Source: Nonlabens sp.
Lineage (GTDB): Bacteria; Bacteroidota; Bacteroidia; Flavobacteriales; Flavobacteriaceae
Assembly (NCBI GenBank): GCA_023301395.1
Contig: JALZUY010000001.1
Span: forward strand, 1-10,569
Reading direction: 5' to 3'
DNA length: 10,569 bases
Shown: positions 1-4,935 of the stretch, one piece after another
Layout of the letters: every line of letters starts with the position of its first letter
Position numbering within the stretch: position 1 is the stretch's first letter
Program-made: the position numbers and the translations under genes
Notes under the pieces: model-generated
Databases searched by the model: none
What the model saw: only the letters and a program-made list of their open reading frames with translations
What the model was told of the DNA's origin: nothing

Positions 1-16
1 TGTGCTCTTCCGATCT
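1..16. other. Residual Illumina adapter sequence (artefact)
   Basis: The first 16 bases, TGTGCTCTTCCGATCT, are identical to the 3' end of the common Illumina read-2/multiplexing adapter. The reading frame of the adjoining minus-strand gene stays open down to base 17 and then meets this string. The window therefore starts at an untrimmed contig end, and these bases should not be treated as genomic. Confidence 0.93.
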
Positions 17-373
17 CTCAATGTATTTCCAGTATAGGTCAAGTTCTTCCCTAAATACAATTGTAAATGCCGGTTGAGAGTATTCAACTATATAATTACT
101 ATCATCCATTTTCTTTGGGTGAAAATCTGGATGAGCAAAATAAATATCTTCTATACATTCATGTGCAGACTGCTTTATATCAGTAATTTTTTCTGGAAAT
201 ATAACAGCAGTTCCGAATTTGAAAACGGCAATTTGCATTTTGTTTAATGTATAATATTTAGATTTTTCTAATATTAATTCATAGTTGACAGGGAGATCTG
301 GTTTCCAGGAAGGCTTAGGCGGGAAATCTTTAAGTTTATTTTTTCTACCAAATATTTTATTAAAAACCTTCAT
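17..373 (-). CDS. Uncharacterised protein, 3' end missing
   Basis: An open frame of 119 codons starts at the ATG at 373-371 and runs leftwards without a stop until it meets adapter sequence at base 16, so the C-terminus is lost to the contig end. The protein starts MKVFNKIFGRKNK, a short basic stretch, and is then soluble-looking, with no signal peptide or membrane helix. It has mixed alpha/beta character and an aromatic-rich part near the break (PAFTIVFREELDLYWKYIE). I do not recognise a family. The ATG lies one base after the TAG of the upstream substrate-binding lipoprotein gene, and AAAAGGAAAATAG just before it offers a purine-rich ribosome-binding stretch, so the two are probably cotranscribed and perhaps translationally coupled. 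A role in transport is not implied by the protein itself. Confidence 0.75.
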
Positions 374-374
374 T

Positions 375-1994
375 CTATTTTCCTTTTCTAACTCTAGTCA
401 AATCCAGCATATTCACAGCATTAGTTTCTAATCCGCTAACTTTCTTGCTTATGAAACGTACACTTTCATCATAGTACAATGGAACGATAGGCGCTTCATT
501 AATGATAATGGAATCCATTTTTATGTAGAGCTCTTTGCGGTCTGCAGCGTTTGGTAAACTTAGGGCTTGTTCATAAAGCTGGTCGTAGGTTTCGTTTTTA
601 AAATGCGTGTAGTTAGGACCGTTAGGTGAGAAGTTCTTGGAATATCCTAGCGATAGATAATTTTCAGCATCGGGATAATCGGCAATCCAGCTGGAGCGGA
701 ATATATCTAGTTTTCCTTCACTACGATTTTGGCGTAGGGTAGAAGGTGGCATGACTTCTACACTTGTGGTGATTCCTATTTTTTCTAGCTCCTTTTGGAT
801 AAACTCACACAAGTCAAGATAGTTGGCACCTGTGGTGATCGTAATTTCAGGATTAGTATCTCCAGTTTCTGTAATGTACTGTTTTACTAATTGCTGCGCT
901 TCATTGATATCATATTCGTATCCTTTAACCACGCCACCAGCCGGCAATCCTGCAGGAATGAGTCCACTGGTTGCTGGAATACCTATGTTGTTGCGCAGGT
1001 ACTTGATCATCTTCTCTCTATCAAACCCTTTATTGATGGCCTGACGTAATAATCTACTCTGTAATTCAGGTGTTTTACTATCCATGTAAAGTCCTAGATA
1101 TTCTGTGTTGAGGAATGGTGCTTTTATAAGATTAGTAGAAGAAAGGTATTTAGGTTTTAAGTCTCCAGTAGTAGTAAGTAATTCATCTTTATAACTTGGA
1201 TCTATAGCGTTTATAAAATCTAGATTTCCTTGAGCGTACTCTAGAAATTCGCTTTGTTTATCGCTTTTAAAAGTAATAGCTACAGCTTCTAGATAAGGTA
1301 ATGGATTACCAGTGCTGTCTTTCTCGTGGTAATTGCTGTTCTTGCGCAATACCATTTTCACGTTTTCTTCCCATCTTTTTAAATAGAAAGGTCCAGTTCC
1401 CACAGGATTTGAGCGGTATTCATTCCCATGTTTTTCAACAGCTTCAGGCAATACGACACTACAAAACCTCATAGTAAGCAATCCTAAAAAGGCAGGAAAT
1501 GGTTTTTTTAAAGTGATACTTATTTGGTGCGCATCAATAGCGTTAATAGCTGCCACGTTAGACATTACCCAAGCTCCAGGAGATGCTACTGCAGGATCAG
1601 TTAATCGTTCTAGAGAATATTTAAAATCTTGAGCCGTTACTTTTCTCGCTTTCGCGAAACCTGCCTGTCGTGCCTTGGCAGGCAGGGCGGAATTCTCCTG
1701 AAAATAAATATCTTTCTTAAGCTCAAAGGTATAAATTAATCCATCTTCAGAAACGGTCCATGAAGCAGCTAAATCTGGAACTACTTTAAGATTTTTATCG
1801 AGTTTGACCAGCCCATTATAAATCAAATTACAAGCCCATATATTACGTTGATCTTTTGCAAATGCAGGATCTAATGTTGTGATGTTTGCATGCTCGTTGT
1901 ATCTAAAAACAGTGCTGCTGTCTATAATGAGGTCATCATTACCGCAACTAGAGGCGAGAAGAATTAAGATAAAAAGCCAGCTGTATTTAATCAT
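375..1994 (-). CDS. ABC transporter substrate-binding lipoprotein, family 5 (peptide/oligopeptide type)
   Basis: A 539-residue protein of the DppA/OppA-like solute-binding family (SBP_bac_5), which captures peptides or similar solutes for an ABC importer. Family features are the N-terminal TTLDPAFAKDQ and YNGLVKLD segments, YTFELKKDIYF followed by RKVTAQDFKYSLERL, the NPVGTGPFYLKRW motif, RLLRQAINKGFDREKMI, and a C-terminal DIFRSSWIADYPDAENYL segment. The ATG at 1994 is preferred over the one at 2063 because it begins a lipoprotein signal, MIKYSWLFILILLASSC, with the acylated Cys at 17. The farther start would bury this signal behind 23 residues. Acidic residues follow the Cys (CGNDD), as in some surface-exported Bacteroidetes lipoproteins. 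No permease or ATPase genes are visible nearby. Odd feature: residues about 102-116 (SALPAKARQAGFAKA) are encoded by repeat DNA inserted in frame. The fold assignment is firm; the substrate is unknown. Confidence 0.9.
   Translation of the reverse strand: MIKYSWLFILILLASSCGNDDLIIDSSTVFRYNEHANITTLDPAFAKDQRNIWACNLIYNGLVKLDKNLKVVPDLAASWTVSEDGLIYTFELKKDIYFQENSALPAKARQAGFAKARKVTAQDFKYSLERLTDPAVASPGAWVMSNVAAINAIDAHQISITLKKPFPAFLGLLTMRFCSVVLPEAVEKHGNEYRSNPVGTGPFYLKRWEENVKMVLRKNSNYHEKDSTGNPLPYLEAVAITFKSDKQSEFLEYAQGNLDFINAIDPSYKDELLTTTGDLKPKYLSSTNLIKAPFLNTEYLGLYMDSKTPELQSRLLRQAINKGFDREKMIKYLRNNIGIPATSGLIPAGLPAGGVVKGYEYDINEAQQLVKQYITETGDTNPEITITTGANYLDLCEFIQKELEKIGITTSVEVMPPSTLRQNRSEGKLDIFRSSWIADYPDAENYLSLGYSKNFSPNGPNYTHFKNETYDQLYEQALSLPNAADRKELYIKMDSIIINEAPIVPLYYDESVRFISKKVSGLETNAVNMLDLTRVRKGK
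1648..1695. repeat. Composite palindromic repeat insertion inside a coding region
   Basis: Three repeat-like pieces sit side by side. A TTTCGCGAAA core lies at 1650-1659, the same core as in the 14-bp palindromes at 3751 and 7774. A hairpin unit follows at 1660-1686, with arms CCTGCCTG / CAGGCAGG and inner TGCC-TT-GGCA. The half-site GGCGGAAT at 1686-1693 matches the arm of the palindrome at 2222. On the minus strand this DNA is read in frame by the substrate-binding protein gene as SALPAKARQAGFAKA, at a point where family members normally have a short loop before the R-x-V-T-A-x-D motif. Confidence 0.75.
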
Positions 1995-2146
1995 TCTGTA
2001 AATATAAAGAATGACGTGATGATTTAGGTTGCTAGAATAGAAAGCTGTGTTAAGAAACGACATTTGTGTCAGTTTGCGTTCCTCAACCTTAAATGAGTGC
2101 GGAAACCTAGAGTTTTTTTAGTCCAAATTAAATTTTAATCCCAAAA

Positions 2147-2180
2147 GAAACCTTCCCTTTAGGGCAAGGGAAAAGGTTTC
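2147..2180. repeat. Imperfect inverted repeat (hairpin)
   Basis: Outer arms GAAACCTT (2147-2154) and AAGGTTTC (2173-2180) are perfectly complementary. They are followed inwards by CCCTT (2155-2159) and AAGGG (2166-2170), with a two-base AA bulge and the loop TAGGGC. There is no T-run on the appropriate side and no gene ending here, so it looks like a dispersed palindromic element, not an intrinsic terminator. Confidence 0.65.
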
Positions 2181-2221
2181 GGTGTTTTAATTTACTGTAG
2201 ATCCATTTGTCGATCTTCACT

Positions 2222-2239
2222 GGCGGAATGAATTCCGCC
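2222..2239. repeat. REP-like palindrome, copy 1
   Basis: GGCGGAAT and ATTCCGCC form perfect 8-base arms around the two-base centre GA. The same GCGGAAT-GA-ATTCCGC core recurs at 2280-2297, so this is a repeated unit and not a chance palindrome. Confidence 0.75.
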
Positions 2240-2279
2240 GCTATGAATGTAATTTGTCGCCTGCGGCGTTCTATTATTA

Positions 2280-2297
2280 TGCGGAATGAATTCCGCA
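2280..2297. repeat. REP-like palindrome, copy 2
   Basis: TGCGGAAT and ATTCCGCA form perfect 8-base arms around GA. The outermost pair is T-A here where copy 1 has G-C. This compensatory difference keeps the pairing intact and suggests the palindrome itself is what is conserved. The two copies are 58 bp apart. Confidence 0.75.
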
Positions 2298-2322
2298 TAG
2301 GCTGTTACATTTCGATTCTTTT

Positions 2323-2362
2323 AACTCACGAACCCAACAACCTAATAACCTAGTAACCCAAT
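2323..2362. repeat. 8-bp-period tandem repeat, consensus AACCyArt
   Basis: Four consecutive 8-base units are AACCCAAC, AACCTAAT, AACCTAGT and AACCCAAT (2331-2362), preceded by a degenerate fifth unit AACTCACG (2323-2330). The array ends about 26 bp upstream of the mtaB -7 element, where an activator could bind, but nothing in the sequence proves a regulatory role. Confidence 0.6.
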
Positions 2363-2388
2363 TCCCATTTTACCTCATATATAGTTAT

Positions 2389-2396
2389 TATCTTTG
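2389..2396 (+). promoter_or_regulatory. mtaB promoter -7 element
   Basis: TATCTTTG matches the Bacteroidetes primary-sigma -7 consensus TAnnTTTG and lies 22 bases before the mtaB ATG, giving a short leader. No clear TTG-type -33 element sits 19-21 bases upstream, so this is assigned from the -7 box and position only. Confidence 0.55.
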
Positions 2397-2418
2397 CAAC
2401 CTATTTTTAAAGAGATAA

Positions 2419-3738
2419 ATGTCCACAGAAACGGCTACAAAATCGGTTGCATTTTATACACTAGGTTGTAAACTCAATTTTAGTGAAACCAGTACCATTG
2501 CTCGTAGTTTTGAGCAAGAAGGTTTTGAACGTGTGGATTTTGAAAAGCGTGCAGACATTTACGTGATCAATACCTGTAGTGTCACTGAAAATGCTGATAA
2601 ACGTTTTAAATCCATTGTCAAGAAAGCGCAACAAGTGAATGAAGATGCGTTTACAATTGCAGTAGGTTGTTATGCGCAATTGAAGCCTGAAGAGCTTGCT
2701 GCGGTAGATGGCGTAGATCTAGTTCTAGGTGCGACAGAGAAATTTAAAATTACAGACTACCTGAATCAGTTGAGTAAAGAAGCGCCTACTCAAATTCACT
2801 CCTGTGAGATTGACGAGGCCGATTTTTATGTAGGTTCCTATTCCATAGGCGATCGCACACGTGCTTTTCTAAAAGTTCAAGATGGTTGTGATTATAAATG
2901 TACCTATTGTACTATACCACTAGCACGCGGTATCTCGCGTAGTGATACTTTAGAAAACGTGATGGAAAATGCTCGTTTGATATCTGAGAAAGGAATCAAA
3001 GAGATTGTTCTTACTGGTGTGAACATAGGAGATTATGGAAAAGGTGAATTTGGTAATAAACGTCATGAGCATACATTTCTAGACCTGGTTCACGCACTTG
3101 ATACTGTAAGCGGAATTGAGCGCTTGCGTATTTCTTCTATAGAGCCTAATTTGTTGAAGAACGAGACTATAGATTTTGTGGCTGGAGCAAATGCTTTTGT
3201 ACCTCATTTTCATATTCCGTTACAGGTTGGTAATAATGAGTTGCTGGGTAAAATGAAACGACGTTACAATCGCGAATTGTACTCAGACCGTGTTTCTAAA
3301 ATCAAAGAAGTCATGCCCGACTGCTGTATAGGTGTAGACGTGATTGTAGGTTTCCCAGGTGAGACCGATGATCATTTCCTAGATACTTATAACTATTTAA
3401 GCGGTCTTGATATTTCATATTTACACGTCTTCACCTATTCTGAACGTGATAATACGGCTGCAGCCACAATGGATGGAGTGATACCTAAAAAAATACGTGC
3501 TAAGCGTTCTAAGATGTTGCGTGGTCTGTCTGTAAAGAAACGTCGTGCGTTTTATGAAAGTCAGCTAGGTAAGACCAAAACGGTTTTATGGGAAGCTGAG
3601 AATAAGGAAGGTTTTATTCAAGGTTTTACAGAGAACTACGTAAAGGTAAAAACCTACTGGAATCCAGAACTGGTTAATGAACTTCAACAGTTAACGCTAG
3701 ATGTTATTGATGAAGATGGCCTGGTGAGAATCGTTTAG
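2419..3738 (+). CDS. mtaB: tRNA t6A37 methylthiotransferase MtaB
   Basis: A 439-residue radical-SAM methylthiotransferase that converts t6A to ms2t6A at position 37 of ANN-decoding tRNAs in the cytoplasm, stabilising codon-anticodon pairing. The N-terminal domain supplies three Cys ligands for one 4Fe-4S cluster: C17 (TLGCKLNFSET), C53 (NTCSVTENAD) and C84 (VGCYAQ). The radical-SAM cluster motif is C157-x3-C161-x2-C164 (GCDYKCTYC). The motif VGFPGETDDHF (310-320) and a C-terminal TRAM-like segment from about 382 complete the family architecture. The TLGCKLN start and overall length favour MtaB over MiaB or RimO. The usual HxPLQSGS motif reads HIPLQVGN (265-272), a small departure from the family. 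The start is the first ATG after a good -7 box. It is a monocistronic housekeeping gene, followed 90 bp later by padR with its own promoter. Confidence 0.93.
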   Translation: MSTETATKSVAFYTLGCKLNFSETSTIARSFEQEGFERVDFEKRADIYVINTCSVTENADKRFKSIVKKAQQVNEDAFTIAVGCYAQLKPEELAAVDGVDLVLGATEKFKITDYLNQLSKEAPTQIHSCEIDEADFYVGSYSIGDRTRAFLKVQDGCDYKCTYCTIPLARGISRSDTLENVMENARLISEKGIKEIVLTGVNIGDYGKGEFGNKRHEHTFLDLVHALDTVSGIERLRISSIEPNLLKNETIDFVAGANAFVPHFHIPLQVGNNELLGKMKRRYNRELYSDRVSKIKEVMPDCCIGVDVIVGFPGETDDHFLDTYNYLSGLDISYLHVFTYSERDNTAAATMDGVIPKKIRAKRSKMLRGLSVKKRRAFYESQLGKTKTVLWEAENKEGFIQGFTENYVKVKTYWNPELVNELQQLTLDVIDEDGLVRIV

Positions 3739-3750
3739 AGTTTTTTTTAC

Positions 3751-3764
3751 GCTTTCGCGAAAGC
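3751..3764. repeat. 14-bp palindrome GCTTTCGCGAAAGC (intergenic copy)
   Basis: This is a perfect 14-base palindrome, 12 bases after the mtaB stop. The T-run (3742-3748) lies before it in the mtaB direction and not after it, so it does not have intrinsic-terminator geometry. The same 14-mer lies at 7774-7787 and its 10-bp core at 1650-1659. Confidence 0.85.
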
Positions 3765-3781
3765 ATAAAATTACAAACTTA

Positions 3782-3812
3782 TTTGGTTACTTAAGAATCT
3801 TATGTATATTTA
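3782..3812 (+). promoter_or_regulatory. padR promoter (TTTG ... TATATTTA)
   Basis: A TTTG at 3782-3785 and TATATTTA at 3805-3812 are 19 bases apart, the spacing expected between Bacteroidetes -33 (TTTG) and -7 (TAnnTTTG) elements; only the last -7 base departs. Transcription would begin around 3816-3820, just before the ATG at 3829. This argues against the upstream in-frame ATG at 3802, which lies within the promoter. Confidence 0.6.
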
Positions 3813-3819
3813 CATAAGA
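3798..3819. promoter_or_regulatory. Probable PadR operator (inverted repeat over the -7 element)
   Basis: Perfect 9-base arms TCTTATGTA and TACATAAGA flank the spacer TATT. The repeat contains ATGT-N6-ACAT, close to the ATGT...ACAT half-sites known for PadR-family repressors. It covers the -7 element of the padR promoter, the placement expected of an autorepression operator. The link to this PadR is inferred from position and motif. Confidence 0.65.
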
Positions 3820-3828
3820 ACTTTAGGT

Positions 3829-4164
3829 ATGTCTACATCACAATTATATAGAGGAAGTCTCACCACCATAATTCTCAAGCTGCTTGAGGAAAATGGCGAA
3901 ATGTACGGTTATGAAATCACGCAACGCGTTAAGGAATTAACTCAAGGTGATTTGAATATTAAAGAAGGAGCGCTTTATCCATCTTTACATAAAATGGAAG
4001 CTGCTGGACATCTTACCGTCACCGCAAAGAAAGTGGATAATCGAGTGCGCAAGTACTATGATATTACACCTGCAGGAAAAGAAGAAACAGTTAATAGACT
4101 TGCAGAGCTGGATGAGTTTCTTGCAAATATGCAGCGTATTATTAATCCTAAACTAAGCTTTTAA
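3829..4164 (+). CDS. PadR-family transcriptional regulator
   Basis: A 111-residue cytoplasmic DNA-binding protein that is almost entirely the PadR winged-helix domain: STSQLYRGSLTTIILKLL leads into helices with MYGYEITQRVKEL, the recognition helix region GALYPSLHKMEAAGHL, and the wing and closing motif VRKYYDITPAGKEE. The short C-terminal helix (about residues 85-105) is the usual dimerisation element of the small PadR subtype. The start is set at 3829, where the family consensus begins. An ATG nine codons upstream would add an atypical tail and sits inside the operator. PadR proteins typically repress their own operon and are released by small ligands or a partner. The stop TAA overlaps the ATG of the next gene by one base, indicating coupled expression. 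Likely autoregulated through the 3798-3819 repeat. Confidence 0.9.
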   Translation: MSTSQLYRGSLTTIILKLLEENGEMYGYEITQRVKELTQGDLNIKEGALYPSLHKMEAAGHLTVTAKKVDNRVRKYYDITPAGKEETVNRLAELDEFLANMQRIINPKLSF

Positions 4165-4871
4165 TGAAATTAAATGATTCTCAAATAGAAGATTTATATG
4201 TTTTCACAAGAAAGCACTACGTGGAATACTATGACGTACAAATTGAACTAGTAGATCATCTAGCTTTGGCTATTGAAGACCAGTGGAAAGTAAAACCTCA
4301 ATTACCTTTTGAAGATGCATTACAAATAGAGTTTAAGAAATTTGGCGTTTTTGGATTTACTGAAATGGTAGAGCAAAGACAGAAGGCGATGGCAAGAAAG
4401 TATAGTAAGCTCATATGGAAACACCTTAAGGAGTATTTTAAGTTACCTAAGATTTTATTATTACTAGCCTTAACAATGGTGATATATGGGTTTATTTCAA
4501 CTCAAATTATAGGAACTATAGTTTTAACCATCATTATTACAGCTGTTATAATAGGAATTGCTGTTGATGGTTATAGAAAACGAATCAAGCGTTATAAACT
4601 TGAAAAAGAAGGAAAGAAGAAATGGCTGTTTGAAGAAATGATTTTTCAATATGGAACAGGTATGACCGTATTTTTATTTCCCATTCAATTCCTGAGTTTA
4701 ATTAATTCAGGCGGTACTGATATTTCATCGCGTGGTTCTGTTTTTATAGCAGTATTAAGTTTTATAGTTGTGTTGATGCTTATGGTAGGCTATATCATCA
4801 GTTTTGAAATCACTAGAAAAGCACAAATCTACCTAGAACAAACCTATCCAGAATATAAACTGGTTAATTAA
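4164..4871 (+). CDS. PadR-linked four-helix membrane protein, unknown function
   Basis: A 235-residue protein with a cytosolic helical N-terminal domain (about 1-92) and four predicted membrane segments at roughly 96-112, 114-134, 166-181 and 191-213; the basic stretch RKRIKRYKLEKEGKKK (138-153) between the second and third suggests a cytosolic loop. The N-terminal part (KHYVEYYDVQIELVDHLALAIED ... PFEDALQIEFKKFG) resembles the helical domains (DUF1700/HAAS-like) that often accompany small PadR regulators, but I infer this from pattern only. No enzymatic motif is visible. The gene begins on the last base of the padR stop codon (TAATG), so the two form one operon, and the membrane protein may be both the regulated output and a partner of the repressor. 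The pair ends at a strong terminator 10 bp downstream. Confidence 0.8.
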   Translation: MKLNDSQIEDLYVFTRKHYVEYYDVQIELVDHLALAIEDQWKVKPQLPFEDALQIEFKKFGVFGFTEMVEQRQKAMARKYSKLIWKHLKEYFKLPKILLLLALTMVIYGFISTQIIGTIVLTIIITAVIIGIAVDGYRKRIKRYKLEKEGKKKWLFEEMIFQYGTGMTVFLFPIQFLSLINSGGTDISSRGSVFIAVLSFIVVLMLMVGYIISFEITRKAQIYLEQTYPEYKLVN

Positions 4872-4880
4872 AATAAGAAC

Positions 4881-4918
4881 AAAAAAAAGTCCTTTTCAGA
4901 AATGAAAAGGGCTTTTTT
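4881..4918. terminator. Bidirectional intrinsic terminator
   Basis: A 12-base-pair stem (AAGTCCTTTTCA at 4887-4898 with TGAAAAGGGCTT at 4903-4914, one G-T wobble) closes on a GAAA tetraloop. An A-tract lies on the left and a T-tract on the right, so it can stop transcription both rightwards from the PadR operon and leftwards from the 7129-4936 operon, whose last stop codon is at 4936. Confidence 0.88.
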
Positions 4919-4935
4919 ACTTAATAATTTTGAAA

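Larger units (their letters stand above)
1995..2418. other. Gene-free divergent intergenic region with repeats
   Basis: No convincing coding frame lies between the lipoprotein gene, read leftwards, and mtaB, read rightwards. The stretch holds a long imperfect hairpin (2147-2180), two related palindromes (2222-2239 and 2280-2297) with a smaller CGCC-TGC-GGCG hairpin between them (2258-2268), an 8-bp tandem repeat (2323-2362) and the mtaB promoter. Because both flanking genes point away, the hairpins are not needed as terminators. Confidence 0.7.

Noticed and set aside
823..1044. Plus-strand open frame of 73 codons antisense to the substrate-binding protein gene
   Set aside because: It is fully contained in a well-supported gene on the other strand, and its translation is biased and has no recognisable features.
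1995..2063. Extended N-terminus of the lipoprotein from the ATG at 2063
   Set aside because: It would place 23 residues before a textbook lipoprotein signal peptide and prevent correct acylation at the Cys, so the ATG at 1994 was used.
2461..2679. Minus-strand open frame of 72 codons inside mtaB
   Set aside because: It lies opposite the conserved N-terminal Cys domain of MtaB, and no independent coding evidence is visible.
3751..3764. GCTTTCGCGAAAGC as the intrinsic terminator of mtaB
   Set aside because: The T-run precedes the palindrome in the direction of mtaB transcription, and the stem would be only five pairs. The same motif also occurs inside genes.
3802..3828. Extended N-terminus of PadR from the ATG at 3802
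   Set aside because: That ATG lies within the operator and promoter, upstream of the predicted transcription start, and the PadR family similarity begins at the ATG at 3829.
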